From the NCBI GenBank assembly GCA_977006965.1, contig OZ345374.1:1860001-1924000 (forward strand): DNA of 64,000 nt, written 5' to 3'. Below are positions 19,277 through 30,759 of the stretch, piece after piece. Below the pieces are notes generated by a model. That model was not told where the DNA came from, searched no databases, and saw only the letters and a program-made list of their open reading frames with translations. This DNA is from Phymatolithon calcareum (taxonomy: Eukaryota; Rhodophyta; Florideophyceae; Hapalidiales). Positions within the stretch are counted from its first letter, which is position 1. Every line of letters begins with the position of its first letter. Made by a program: the position numbers and the translations under genes.

Positions 19277-22022
19277 CAGGGGTCCTATCCAGTATACTGG
19301 ACTTGCAGTATACTGCAATCTACTTGCACTGGAGTGGGACTGCAAAAAACCCGCCTACTTGCAATACGAATTGCAAAATGTTTGACTGTGTTGAGCGGAC
19401 ACAATGTAGTGCATGTCATGCACTCTCTAATTTATACTGTACCATCTCGGTACGTATTATGCCGAATCCATCATAGTCACAAACGTAGAGCACCAATTCA
19501 AGTGTTTACAGTACTGACGTGGCGTTCAGTCCACGTGTGGATACAGCGCTGCGTGACGTGGCCCATGTCATAAATGCAGGCTATCAACTCGCCAATCTTT
19601 TCTAAGGTAGCTTGCTCGGTGAAGCGTGATTTCATCGTGCACTGTCCCTCTGACAAGGACTATCGCTACTCGTGATGGCGTCTGTACGCACAGGAAGAAA
19701 GCCGATGCCCAAAGAAGTCGTTGAGCTGCTGATGACGAAAAAAGGCGAGACTACAAAAGATGTATTGTCGCGACACAGTGGCGCGATTCGCCGGAATGTG
19801 GTGCACTGCATCTTCGAATGTCCGAAGGCTACTAATTGCAAGGTTGGGGGTGAGATTACTTTCGAGAAGGGTCGGGGATACACCAACGGGTACAGACACC
19901 TGACGTCATGCGTGTCAAGTGGAGACGAAGATCATTTACTGGCGGTGTATCATGACGCAGTACAGGATCGACGACATAATAACAATTCTTCTTTTTCAGG
20001 TTTACAAGGACGTTTATCTCTGTCTGCATCGCCCAGAGAAAAAGCCATGTTTGGATACATTGAACTCATAACGTCTTTATCTTTGCCTGTTAACTATGTT
20101 GAGAACGCTACGGTGCGAAACTTTTCAAAGCATAATGATCGTATCTGCGCAGAAGTGTTTAAGGAGACTATTTTCAAGCTCGTGGAATTAGTCGAGGGCA
20201 GTATCAAGAACGAGCTTGTTGGTACTGTTGGGGCCATTATGCACGATGGTTGGACTAGTAAAGGTACGCACTACCTCGGAGTTTTCGCAGTATACATGCG
20301 AAGAGTCAAAATAATGGTGAATGGAGTTTTGAGCTACAAAAAGGAGCTGGCGATGCCGTTGATTTCACTAAGCCCGATGGCGAATGTATGCGATGATGAG
20401 GATGAAGAAGAAAGAAGTGATGAGGAAACAACTGAGTTTGGTGCAAAAACACACATACGTCAGTTTGAAGATGTGTTCAACTTTTATGGTGTTAACGTTC
20501 ATGAGTGGGCAATATGTCAGTTGGCCGACAACTGCAACCTGAACAAATGTATTGCGAGGTTGTTAGAGATTCCTCACGTCGGTTGCACTAACCACAAGCT
20601 CAACCTTGAAGTTAATGCAATGGTCAAAAGTGACTTATTACTTTCTAAGACACTTGAGTCTGTTCACCAAACTATGACGCAATGCCGTACTCGTATAACA
20701 AACCGAGCTATTCTCCGTAATCTTAGCGCACTAAGCCCAATTTTGCACAATGCTACGCGTTGGTCTGGAAAGTATTCTATGTTGGAGAGATTTGGCCGTA
20801 TTTACGGTGAGTTGATTCAGGTTGCTGATACTGAGGGTGCTAGTGTCACAATTGAGCGCAGTTCCGTGTTCAAAAATCGCACTGCCAAGTACACAAGTCA
20901 GCTTAAGGAAATCAATAGAGTCACTCTGGAGTTGCAAAGGCGCGGTGCTACTTTGTCAGACTGCCGTCTGGCGCTCAATGCACTCATAGAAACGATTTCT
21001 GTGAATAAGGACAACTCATCGACACCGTTTTATCGATATAAGCTTGGTACCCGCTATATTTCAATTGACTCTCCGACTTCTCCTGATTCAGCGTTCGAAT
21101 CGGGAGTGGTGAAGATACAGCGCAATGAGACGGATACTTTGACTGACGCAGAACGTGATGCTTGCGTAAAGTTGCGAGTGAGTTCCGCAGATACTGCTGG
21201 TGAAAACAATTCTACATCGCGGAGCGCAACAATTTCAATGGAGGAGATCATAATGCGGAAGAAGCGCAAACGGGAGGAACAGGTTCAGACGTATGCTAAC
21301 TGTGACTTTATCTTAGGTTCCACAGCAGAGGTGGAACGACTTTGGTCAATTGCAAAGTACGTTTTGACTGAAAACAGGACGTCGATGACGCCCCTCCTGT
21401 TTGAAGCTCTGGTATTTTTGAAAGTGAACAGGACGTATTGGAACCAGAACATGGTATCTACTGCCATGTCCAATAGGAGAAGCGATCTTGTTAATCAGCG
21501 TATGCAAGAAGATGCGGAGTATACCGACCCAAAGCATTGGAATTATTTATTTATTTTTATTCTTTTCTCGAAAAGTGTCGAGAATAAATAATTTATTGTT
21601 GAACGCAGAAGCAATAAATTATTGTATTCAAGTTCAGCGAGGTATAAATAACTGGTTATTCCCCGAATTATTGGATCCTTCTTGCTACTTTCTGTCGCGA
21701 TAGAATAACCGGATCGAAAAAATGAGGAGTCCGATACAATAATTGTCGCAACCACGACGATCTCAATAAATACAATAAATATGCGAGACTCAGGAATAAA
21801 TTATTGGAACAATAATTTAAATAATTACAATAGCAATTATTTTTTCCAATGCTTTGTACCGACCTGGCGTGAGCATGAAGTAGATTTTCCATATTGGTAA
21901 CCGTATTGCACTGAGATCCTCTACTTGCAATACAACTTGCAGACAATCGCCGGGACTGCTACTTGCAAATCGAATTGCACTGTATCTAGCAATCAATAAA
22001 AATCTACTTGCTAGTAGCCCTG
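19277..22022 (+). mobile_element. Complete hAT DNA transposon
   Basis: 2746 bp, bounded by CAGGG...CCCTG ends and flanked by a perfect 8-bp target duplication GTTGTCAC (19269-19276 and 22023-22030), the length typical of hAT. Both subterminal regions carry repeated CTACTTGCA/TTGCA motifs, likely transposase-binding sites. It contains one uninterrupted transposase gene. A very AT-rich stretch with AATAAATAATTTATT-type palindromes follows the gene. It looks recent and possibly active. Confidence 0.93.
19675..21591 (+). CDS. hAT transposase
   Basis: 638 residues from the ATG at 19675. The N-terminus has a BED-like zinc-finger region (H-C-I-F-E-C-P-K-A-T-N-C ... Y-R-H-L-T-S-C). The catalytic region has M-H-D-G-W-T-S (first Asp) and the C-T-N-H-K-L-N-L block. 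The C-terminal hAT dimerisation domain has S-T-A-E-V-E-R-L-W-S (expected catalytic Glu), then a Leu-rich helix L-F-E-A-L-V-F-L-K. An acidic insert (D-E-D-E-E-E-R-S-D-E-E) sits near residue 250. It cuts and pastes the element. It stops with TAA; no disruption is seen. Confidence 0.9.
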   Translation: MASVRTGRKPMPKEVVELLMTKKGETTKDVLSRHSGAIRRNVVHCIFECPKATNCKVGGEITFEKGRGYTNGYRHLTSCVSSGDEDHLLAVYHDAVQDRRHNNNSSFSGLQGRLSLSASPREKAMFGYIELITSLSLPVNYVENATVRNFSKHNDRICAEVFKETIFKLVELVEGSIKNELVGTVGAIMHDGWTSKGTHYLGVFAVYMRRVKIMVNGVLSYKKELAMPLISLSPMANVCDDEDEEERSDEETTEFGAKTHIRQFEDVFNFYGVNVHEWAICQLADNCNLNKCIARLLEIPHVGCTNHKLNLEVNAMVKSDLLLSKTLESVHQTMTQCRTRITNRAILRNLSALSPILHNATRWSGKYSMLERFGRIYGELIQVADTEGASVTIERSSVFKNRTAKYTSQLKEINRVTLELQRRGATLSDCRLALNALIETISVNKDNSSTPFYRYKLGTRYISIDSPTSPDSAFESGVVKIQRNETDTLTDAERDACVKLRVSSADTAGENNSTSRSATISMEEIIMRKKRKREEQVQTYANCDFILGSTAEVERLWSIAKYVLTENRTSMTPLLFEALVFLKVNRTYWNQNMVSTAMSNRRSDLVNQRMQEDAEYTDPKHWNYLFIFILFSKSVENK

Positions 22023-22030
22023 GTTGTCAC

Positions 22031-23069
22031 ACACCAGTTTGTCATGGTGATCCGTTATGACCGTCGGTTTTCAAAAACGGGGACCGGGCATGGCGCGACA
22101 CCTAAACCGGCTAATTCTCACCGTCCGCTCCCCAAGGAGCAATGAGCCTATCAAAACTTGTTGATTCTCTTCCGAATGCCTTCCACCTCAACGTTATGCT
22201 CGAGTGCTGTCGCATTTATACAATTCTGAATCTGGTCAACGACAGTGGAGATTGAAGTGTCTACCATTCAGAGCCAATCAGAATCCCTCTGAATTTCCCC
22301 AAACGGTCATGAGAATACGCGACTGTCTGCCCAACGGCGTCACTGAGGTACACTGTGTCTTGTCTTCTCGAGGGCGATATTCCTTGACTTCGAAACTGCG
22401 ACATGCTCAATCATAGTAAGGGCGTAACGATAGAAAGCGAATGCCTGTTCAGGAAGCTTTCCGGTCCGACCTGAGAGAGGGGCAGCATTCCTATGCCGTG
22501 GTTTTTTTAGTGACAGCTCTGCTTGTCCGAACTTCGACTCGATCCTAATCACCTTAATGGAAATCTTACTGTCGTGCGCAGGTGCAGGATATACTCTGAT
22601 ATCGTGCTGCGACGGAGCTGGCTGGCTGGCAGTGCGTGAGGAAGGGCAAACCCCTCCGTTGCGAACCTGTGAAAGTGCATAGCAACCGACTCGAATGGCT
22701 CCAGGGGCTTGCGTTTAGGGAAGCAGAAGTCCAGGGATTGACCATATCGAACTCTGAATGGGGCTCCTCAGATGCGCTGGGTCAGGCTCAGCAACATTGC
22801 AGGACACGATTTCCTCGAGGGCTCAACCCGCTGACCGCACATTGCCGATACAGCTCAATTTGCTTCACTAAAGTTCTGTAGTTCTGGCATCTAGCGAAGA
22901 CCGAGATAGTACCATAGAACTGAGATTGTGTTCAAGGCCACAATCTCGGATCAATTTAATTTGATGCAACAGATCAGTGGAAAAATGCAAATCTTCTCTT
23001 CTCTTTCAGGATTTCAGCGACAATAATCCTAAATCACGACTGGAAAGTACTATGTACCGCACACCAGAC
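22031..23069. other. No supported gene; one small hairpin
   Basis: A 9-bp stem GAGATTGTG/CACAATCTC with an 8-nt loop lies at 22922-22947. Otherwise only short open frames without recognisable content. Confidence 0.4.
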
Positions 23070-23291
23070 AGCTATTGCACTCCAACGCATACTCGGGTCT
23101 AAGATAATGGACAAAGAGACTGAATATGAATGCAAAAGACTAACTCGAACTCCCATATGGAGAGAACTCGAATCAAGGAAATGTTAGGAAAATAGAATGC
23201 GGTAAATTAGAAGTAATTGAGAAGCTGCCCCGTTACTCGCAGTGAGGTCTTGGGTGCTTTTTTAAAAAATAAATCAACATATATCCTCCCC
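23070..23291 (+). mobile_element. LINE 3' end, 5'-truncated
   Basis: The peptide I-L-G-S-K-I-M-D-K-E-T-E-Y-E-C-K-R-L matches the C-terminal end of the LINE protein at 27.8 kb. After it come GAAGCTGCCCCGTTACTC, GAGGTCTTGGGTGCTTTT, an A-rich run and ATCAACATATATCC, the common 3' terminus of this family. Confidence 0.8.
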
Positions 23292-24578
23292 CAATCTTGG
23301 GCTAGTGAAATTATGCGGCAAAAAAACTTCCTCCCGCCGCAGCGGGTGGATGGAGGAAAAAGCTTAGAATGTAGCTCTTGATCGAGTGGTCTGGCAACGA
23401 GAGTTACACAGGGGGAGTTTAGCGCGTCCTGGGTCCTCTTGCCTGAGTCGTGGGGCAACCCAAGGCCGTTGACACCGGCATCGGCATCGCGCTAGTGCGC
23501 GTCGCGGGTTTACGACACCCCCGTCAGTGCAGGGGAGTTTCGCGACATCCCAGGTCCTCGGGCCAAACTCGAAAGGTGGTCCAAATCCTTCAAGAATGGT
23601 GGAGCGGCGCGCCGGAGCGCATGGGCGAGTTTAACGACTTCCCGAGTCGTAAAGACACAGTAGGATTTCCCCGGCGTCCTCATCAGACTATGAAATGAAT
23701 CGAATTACACTCCACATCACGTGCTTCCTCTCGAAGAGAGGACCACTTTTGATAAAGTACAGTATACGTAAATTTTATTTCCAGTGTTGTCCCAACAATC
23801 AGAAAATGCTCATGGACCGCTATAGGGGGAAATTGTAAGTTTTTGTGTGCAAAGCCCTCAACGCCGGCACTCGCCAACACCAGAGCAGCTTCTCTTTGGT
23901 ATCTGTCAACGCAAAGTAATCCCATTTCCCAAATAAGATCACATTGCACTCATTTCTTCTGTCATATGGATCTCTAATTCCAGAAGGTTGTCTTTCGCTG
24001 TTTTCATTTCTTTTTCCGAATAATTTTCTACCCTTGATCTTGTTAGATTCCTCTGTAGGGTACTTAGGCATTTCTGCCCTACGGCTTCGAAGTGTGGGTT
24101 TCGCGGTGGGAATCGACTAAAAACCTCACTTAATTGCGAGAGGTCGGTGTTTTCGCGACTGGATTTGCACGTCCGAGTGCTCCGTTTCGTTCAAATCGAC
24201 GGCAATCATACGTTCTTTCTCATCTTCCTTTTAACTCCATATTTGGCCAAGGCACAGTTTCTCATGCTTGGGGGTCACAAATGCGGTTACAGCCCGAGTA
24301 GAGCGGGCACGTAAGAGTTAATGCTCTTACAGATTCAGGGTATCCCTCTACAGCAACTGTATATTTGCGTTTTTCCTCTCGTAGCTTGTTCTCTTCACGA
24401 TCTCCTCGGTTACTCGTAATAGTCGAAGGGCGAAGTGCTCTCCGGGTTGCGCTCGTCTGATCTTTGACAACGTTAACTTGCAATGGGCTGGCATTCTGCT
24501 GTGGTGTCGTTTTGCATAGTTACGAACACGATGGAGTTGAATAGGTCTTCCGTTAGGTTGATCTCTTTTGTTTAAAAA
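23292..24578. other. No supported gene
   Basis: Only short shadow frames. The block around 23340-23370 (GGAGGAAAAAGCTTAGA) has a faint match at 38255-38276, so it may be part of an old dispersed repeat. Confidence 0.4.
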
Positions 24579-25210
24579 AGCCCTCAGTAACACGCCTAAG
24601 ACTGTACGGGAGCAGCTTTTCTCAAATTGTTCATTCTAGTATATCGCCCGGTTCCTAATACAGGGACTCGTCGTTTTCCATATAATCAATTATGGTGACG
24701 CTGTAGAGTAGTAGGGGAGTGTAATGCCTTTTCCGTTGTTAACGTTTCTCCGGAGTCCAGTTCATACTTTGTTAGGTTCTTGCGTACGGTCTCCAAGTGT
24801 CGCTGGGCTGCCGCTCCGAATGTATCCGGTATTAGCGTCGTGCTCACTTGAGGGCTTGGTTGATCTGTGCTTCCACGGCACTTATTTATAGCGTGAGGTG
24901 TATCGCGTGTTCCCATCTGCATTGTATTAACGACTTGTAGATTGATATGTTCTGGACCGCTGTCAGCCCATTCGCCTTGAATCCAAGATCTTTCAAGCCC
25001 ACGATGATAACTTTGGCCCCATTGATGTGTTTAGCGTCGCGTGGTGGGTAACGCCCGTGTTGTTCATGAACCGCTACACAGTACACCATCCAGCGTCATC
25101 ATAGTTGATACTATGGAAAAGGACGAGTCGCTGCATTAGGGACCAGGAGATATACTAGAATGAACAAGCACCGAAAACCTGCTCCCGTACAGTCTTAGGA
25201 ATGTTAATAA
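24579..25210. mobile_element. Larger foldback element (family FB) with about 130-bp inverted ends
   Basis: Left end 24579-24708, right end about 25080-25210. Shared blocks are GACTGTACGGGAGCAG, CATTCTAGTATATC and TGACGCTG, with mismatches. About 370 bp lie between, without a clear transposase. It is the likely longer relative of the 9839-10104 element. The outermost bases of the right end have diverged. Confidence 0.8.
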
Positions 25211-25279
25211 CTAATCAGATGCTTCAAAAAACGTTCATTGCTGGTTCTTTTCAGCAAACAGACAACAACATTTCTAGAT

Positions 25280-25370
25280 TTAGTGCTGCACGGGTCCTGG
25301 GTTTAAGGGTTTTTTCGGTATTTTTGCCAAAACAATACTGCTCTTCTATACAGCACCTTCAGACGGGGAT
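25280..25370. repeat. Distal piece of the inverted gene duplication
   Basis: Matches 13496-13580 in reverse orientation (shared GCTCTTCTATACAG). In copy 1 this block lies about 200 bp from the gene; here it lies about 1.4 kb away, so roughly 1.2 kb (about 25380-26560) was inserted in this copy or lost from the other. Confidence 0.6.
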
Positions 25371-25379
25371 TCAGGAGAA

Positions 25380-26560
25380 TTTGTTTTTCACGAATCGAAA
25401 GCCTTGTCGTATTTGGTCCTGGAGCCAGCCGTGTTAACGTCTGTAGTCGAAGCATCGTTCGGAATGGTCGGTTAAATTTAGCAGAAATACAAAGCCCGTC
25501 TTGAAATTTATGTATCTGTTACGTGGTAGCCACGTTGCTATCTTCTCTTCCAACACTGTTCCATCTCTTCTGTTTTTCGATCAATATCCCAAATGAACGT
25601 GGATAAGAAAAATACTCTAAAAGTATGAAGAACGCCGTACATTAGAAGCCATATTCTACAGTCCAACTGCCCCAGACGTGGCTGGATAGAGCGCCAAACC
25701 GGCTGGACTTCGGACCAGGGCAAACACTAATTCACCTCAGTCTCCTTCTTTCAGTAATGAAAATTTACTATTGTCGCGTATATCACGCGAGCGCATGACA
25801 GCAACAGGGCGGCAGCCCCCACCGCGAGCAACAACTGCGAGTTTTTTTCTCCGTAACAGCACCAGCCGAGCAAAAATCCCAGCACAAATTCAGTGCAACA
25901 ACGGACAAATACAGGTCGAACTTCAGAACAACAACCGACCAACACAGATCGATGCCTTCTTTATTCTAGCACGTCCATGGTACCATTGACGGGGCTATAT
26001 CCTCCGCACCCACAACGCTCAGAGAGTAGGTCCGGCATCCCTGAGGGCTACGGCAACGATCGAGCGATAGTTCGTCATCCTCATCAGGGCGGTAAACATC
26101 CGCCCGTAGTATATCGTGCGCAATCATGACACTTTCGCAATTACCTAAAATTCTCAGTTCCGATGCCCATCTCGGAACGACTGACGAGCGCGCAAGACAC
26201 ACTCGCTGCCTTGAATTTGGTTCTTCTAACTTGTCGCACCAGTGCCGCACCCATAGAATTAAACTTGCGTGCGCCTGGTCGCCGCGTGCATTCGTGAGTG
26301 TGTACACCACAAGTGCTGTCTCCTGCAAATCTCCATCTGTTCACATCTAATGCGTGCGAGAGCACTGCGCCCCAAGACTTCAGTCACGTCCGGCCTGGGA
26401 GCCCGATGTCATCAGCGCCGCAGTCACACGGCCATGCACTCGCGACATCCACGCTCAGCAGTTCCAGCGAGCATGCGAGCAATTCCCGTCGTTCCACACT
26501 ACTGTGGACCGACTTCTCCTCAATTAACACGACTGACACCAATGGTTCGTTCACAGTAGC
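25380..26560. other. Unidentified 1.2-kb segment interrupting the promoter duplication
   Basis: Contains a 120-codon minus-strand frame (26328-25966) of no known family and other shorter frames. No terminal repeats or target duplication are obvious by eye. Confidence 0.35.
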
Positions 26561-26697
26561 CCTGCTTACAATCCCTATGTTCATTCCACGCAATACTATT
26601 ATCCTCAACATTTCTCGTACTAAAAAATGATAAATAAAGTGGTCGGACAAAAAGTCAAGGCCAAGATACTGTTTACGGCTGATGGGTCAGTGAAGTC

Positions 26698-26703
26698 TAT
26701 AAA
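26698..26703 (+). promoter_or_regulatory. TATA box of secreted-protein gene copy 2
   Basis: TATAAA within GAAGTCTATAAATCAC, 82 bp before the ATG at 26780, the same spacing as copy 1. Confidence 0.65.
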
Positions 26704-26779
26704 TCACAAGTCATATCTTGGCGTATCGCATTTCGCCCAACAATTCCAACTCCCCAACACGCAAGAACTCGATCGCACG

Positions 26780-27615
26780 ATGAAGCTCGTTTTCGCCGCT
26801 CTCGCCCTTGCTTTTAGCTTGACCTCTGCTACCGCTAATTGTCCGACCTACGATTTCGAGGTCTTTAAGGCTACCAGCCACAGCCGCAGTGGTCTCAAGC
26901 CTACTGTCGACAATTTTCGTCACATTCTTGGTGGTCCCGACAATGGAAACAATCCGGGTCCTCTTCGCAAGGGTCAGCGATCTGTAAGTTTCAATTTATC
27001 ATCTTTCTATTAAGACCAGCACCATGATGTGCCGATTCCTTCAAGTTTTTAACTCTGTTTTTCTCCCAACGTTCATCAGATCAATTGGGATGCTCCAGTT
27101 ATTCCGTTAACATTCCATTCGATTTCTTCCAGCTCCGCGGTGCAATTTTCGATGCCAAGCTCAAGAAGTTCGCCGTGAGCAACCCTCCGGATCACTCCGA
27201 TGACAAGTTTGACTCCATCAATCGTGATGCAGCAAAGGATTTCATTGACTTCAGCCCGAAGCATCTTTTTATTCCCGTTCTTGACGACAAGATAACCACG
27301 TTCTTCACCATTCCTGGATCAAAGAAGCTTGCAGCCGTCAGTGGATTCGGAGTCGTCTTTGTTGATGTCGATCGTCGGGACACCTCGTATATGACCTTCA
27401 GGGATCGCCATGGATTCAATATTGCGAAGATTGCTGTGCCGCCGCGCTCAAATGGCCTCAGTTTCGTCGGTGTCATTGTGAAAGGAGTGAAGGTGAAGGC
27501 GCCGATCGGGCAAGTGGATATGACGCTGGGCAACAAGGCAATAGTCAACAAGAAGCTTTTGGGTGATGTGGTGGTTATGGACGACTTCATTTTCGGAGAA
27601 CCACAGTCTCAGTAA
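26780..27615 (+). pseudogene. Secreted-protein gene copy 2, frameshifted
   Basis: Exon 1 (26780-26983) and the 96-bp intron (26984-27079) match copy 1 closely, including the signal peptide and splice sites. In exon 2, about 30 bases in, one T is missing (CCGTTAACATTCC against CCGTTTAACATGCC in copy 1). This shifts the frame and gives an early stop. Downstream, the original frame is preserved to the TAA at 27613-27615 with few substitutions, plus an in-frame loss of 11 residues near V-K-G-V. AATAAA lies at 27680-27685. The clean downstream frame suggests a recent break; an alternative splice or a sequence error could restore function. It lies in inverted orientation to copy 1. Confidence 0.75.
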
Positions 27616-27699
27616 TATACTAGATTAAGTTGAACTGTTCTAACTCAACTTTTTATACAATTTTATCATTCTCGTGAAAAATAAAGCTGTCTGGTGTAA

Positions 27700-29630
27700 A
27701 AGCACCCAAGACCTCACTGTGAGTAACGGGGCAGCTTCTCAATTACTTCTAACTTACCGCATTCTATTTTCCTAACATTTCCTTGATTCGAGTTTCTCTC
27801 CGTATGAGACTTCGAGTTAGTCTTTTGCATTCATATTCAGTCTCTTTGTCCATCATCTTAGACCCGAGTATGCCTTGGATTGCAATAAGCTCAATTTCAG
27901 CACCGGGTCCGAAATACTCACCGAGTATTGATTTCCTCCACAACGGAGCTCTGTTAAAAATCAGTCTTAGGCATCTTAGCCTTGTCGTCCTGTCCCTTAT
28001 TTGGAACACTCCTGGCAACTTCTTATGCTTATTTATCTGGATTTTTACTGAGAGATCCTCTTCGCATTTTTGCCACATTTGGATTGCATCTTCTAATCTT
28101 CGCTTCTTTGACACTTTACGTTCTGCTTATTTCAATGCTTTGCTGAGTTGCTCCTCTTTTCTGAGATAGTTAATGTTCTTCGATACTTCTGCCATATCCT
28201 CCTGCCTTCCTCGGTATTCTTCTGCCTGTTCCAGGTACGTTTTCCGTTTTAGCAGGTTTAAAGCAAACCTTTCCGCTTGGTGAGTTCTCCTCACCTCCGG
28301 ACTATCTAGCCGACAGAGCACTCTCATTCGATTTTTTCGATGCTCCGCATATTTCCCGAAGACATACTTGTAAAAAAGGCCTTCTGCTGCCTCAATTGCT
28401 GATAGCAACCGCTACTTCATAGGAGTCAGATGACTTGCATACTTCCACTTGGGGAGAATCAACGACTTGAAAATCGTGCTGCACATTTCAGGGTGGAATC
28501 CACTGTCATTAACGCCACTCTGCCTATGTTTGTGGGTGCATTCAACCGCATTCCGCACTCTCGACATTGCTGTATCGTCTGCAACTCCATTGTTTTTCAT
28601 ACTAATGCCCAGGTAGGAAAGTTTCCACGCTTGATGTAGCTCTTTTCTGGCAAGCATGAACTTTTGCTTAGGTAACCCCTTGTACTTAAGCACTTCGATC
28701 CTTTCCTGGCTTTGCGTTCCATGTCATAGAATTTTCGTCTGCCCACTCCGTGGCTATGTCCAGTAGTCTTCGTAACCCTTTCGCATTCTTGGCGTGTAGA
28801 AGCACATCGTCCGCAAAAAACTGAACTGGCTGCTCGGAGACAGTTCCTGTAACTTTTCCAGCGGCTTCGGCAAAACTTATCCATGAATGTGTTATAAAGG
28901 CACGGGCTTAATGGGGACCCTTGTGGAACACCTCTGTCGATAATGCACCATGTTTTTTATTCGTCCCCTGCGAATGTGATCCACGACGGCTTCAGTAAGT
29001 AGGCTACCATCCGAGTAATGTGCATAGGCAAATTGGTGGTCAGACGCTCCATGAGGATGTCCCTTGGGACACTATCATAGGCTGCAGATAGGTCGCGGAC
29101 GGCAACATAAGGATGCCCACTTCTCATAGTATTGTTTGCCCGGAGTATGTCCAGATACGTGCTCTTATCCCTCCGGAAACCAAACTGTGCCTTGTTGAAG
29201 CGGTAGTGATCTCTAATATAAGAGTCGAGTGCTGAGTTGACAATCTTCCTGGCTTGGCTTAGTAAGGAAGTGGCTCGGTAGTTTGCCGCAATGTGCGCTG
29301 GTCCTTTCTTGTATAAGGGAATAAAGTGTTGCTTGTCTCCATTGGCATGGGAGGCATTTCAGTCGGCCACATGTCTCCCATATAGCCAATATCAGGTCGA
29401 AGCGTACTTCCTTGTTAGCATGTAGCATTTCAACCGCTACGCCGTCTGGACCAACCGCCTTCCCTTTTGGGGCCCTATTGAAAGCTCTTTGCAGATGCCT
29501 CCTCATTGCTCTGTTCACCGTAAATCCTTCTAGTTTCACATTCCAGTCCTTTTCAGTTAAGGCCACAACAGCAGCTTGCTTTAGCTGCAGTATGATACTA
29601 CACACCAGTATGGTAAGTTGCCAACTTACT
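27700..29630 (-). mobile_element. LINE (non-LTR retrotransposon), reverse-transcriptase part
   Basis: On the minus strand, going down in coordinate, the RT motifs appear in order: K-A-V-G-P-D-G-V-A-V-E-M-L (about 29450), A-Q-F-G-F-R-R-D-K-S-T (about 29180), S-A-A-Y-D-S-V-P-R-D (about 29070), R-G-V-P-Q-G-S-P-L-S-P (about 28920) and F-F-A-D-D-V-L (about 28815, catalytic Asp pair). Then come Y-L-G-I-S-M-K-N-N-G-V and a C-terminal region with R-A-P-L-W-R-K-S. Frames are broken by several indels and a TAA (before K-T-W-C-I-I-D-R-G), so the copy is dead. The endonuclease part is missing. The 3' end stops at GGTGCTTTTA, about 90 bp after the end of the secreted-protein copy 2. Confidence 0.85.
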
Positions 29631-29635
29631 TGGTC

Positions 29636-30695
29636 TAGTTGTATGAGCTGGAACACAAAGCCAGGAAAGAGCGATATCCTTAAATACAAGGGACTCGGAA
29701 CCACACCTTCCATATTGCGGGTCGAGTTCTTCATCAAGCATGGAGGCTCTTGTATCTCGGGATAAGCATGAACCACAAAGGCGTAACAGACGACATGGTG
29801 TTATCAAGAGTACGAAATGCAGTGGGGTGCATACACAAACTGCGGGATATTGGAGTCAATGTTCGAGGCTTTCAGCCTTTGGCATGCATTAGAATCTTCA
29901 AGTCGCCTATTTTTGCCAAAGTGGGAGTATGCACTCCACGTAACGCCACTGACAAAGCGATTACAATCAGCAATCGAATCTGCAGAATGTGTATTCTTCA
30001 AGTATGCTTTTGGCACATATGCCCAGCACCGCCATGGGAGAATGCGAGTTCCGTGCCGATTAGAACCACCGGCCACGAGGAGAAGACACCAAGCAGAAAG
30101 GTTTTCTGCGAGTGTAGTGAGACAAAAGAAGCGCCTCGATGAGGCAGATGAGTATTCTGGGAGAGATGAAGACATTAAGGAGGCAACCAAGGACATAGAG
30201 TGCCTCAAGAAACACGAAGATCTGCAGCAAGCTCTCGATAAAGGGGAGGAGGGCTCAGGTTCAAAGAAAGGGTGACGAAAAGAAATGATTGAGTTATGGG
30301 CAAAGGAAGAAGAGGGAAGATCGCTCGAGATGCCAACTGATTCGAACAATCTACCGGTGGTTCTCCGCGTAAGAGAAAGGTCGACACGGTTGCGATTCCT
30401 ACGGCTAATATTCAACAGAGCACCTCTTTGGAGAAAATCAGTACTAGGTTCATACTTTGGTGTCACAGCCGTGATTGAGCTGGTCGCGCTCCAACGCATT
30501 CTATATTCATCCAAGATTAGTCCTGAAATTGAATATGAATGTAAGCGACTCACTAGAGCACTTGTTGGAAGTGAAATACGAATCAAGGATTTACTGAATA
30601 GTCAAAATACGTGAGCTTAGAAAATCGTGTGAAAGCGGCCCTGTTAATCTTGAAGAGACGCCTTGCGAGCTTTTAAAATAATTCAACACATATCC
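29636..30695 (+). mobile_element. LINE 3' half, opposite orientation
   Basis: Encodes W-N-T-K-P-G-K, M-N-H-K-G-V-T-D-D-M-V-L-S-R-V-R-N-A-V, R-L-E-P-P-A-T-R-R-R-H-Q-A-E-R-F, I-F-N-R-A-P-L-W-R-K-S-V and E-Y-E-C-K-R-L-T-R, with frameshifts and one TGA. It ends with CTTTTAAAATAATTCAACAC and ATATCCCC. It starts where the minus-strand LINE ends, so the two copies diverge from a shared border near 29630. About 60 bp (30697-30757) directly after the tail is an inverted duplicate of this element's own 29937-29997. Confidence 0.85.
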
Positions 30696-30759
30696 CCAAT
30701 AAACCTTCTGCAGATTCGATTGCTGATTGTAATCGCTTTGTCAGTGGCGTCACGTGGAC

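Noticed and set aside
25640-25730. tRNA-like stretch (GTGGCTGGATAGAGCG...)
   Set aside because: It resembles a D-arm but has no T-arm consensus and no pairing acceptor stem.
27085-27615. Separate intact 176-residue gene starting at TTG in copy 2 exon 2
   Set aside because: It is exon 2 of the duplicated gene in its original frame after a one-base loss; there is no ATG start or own promoter.
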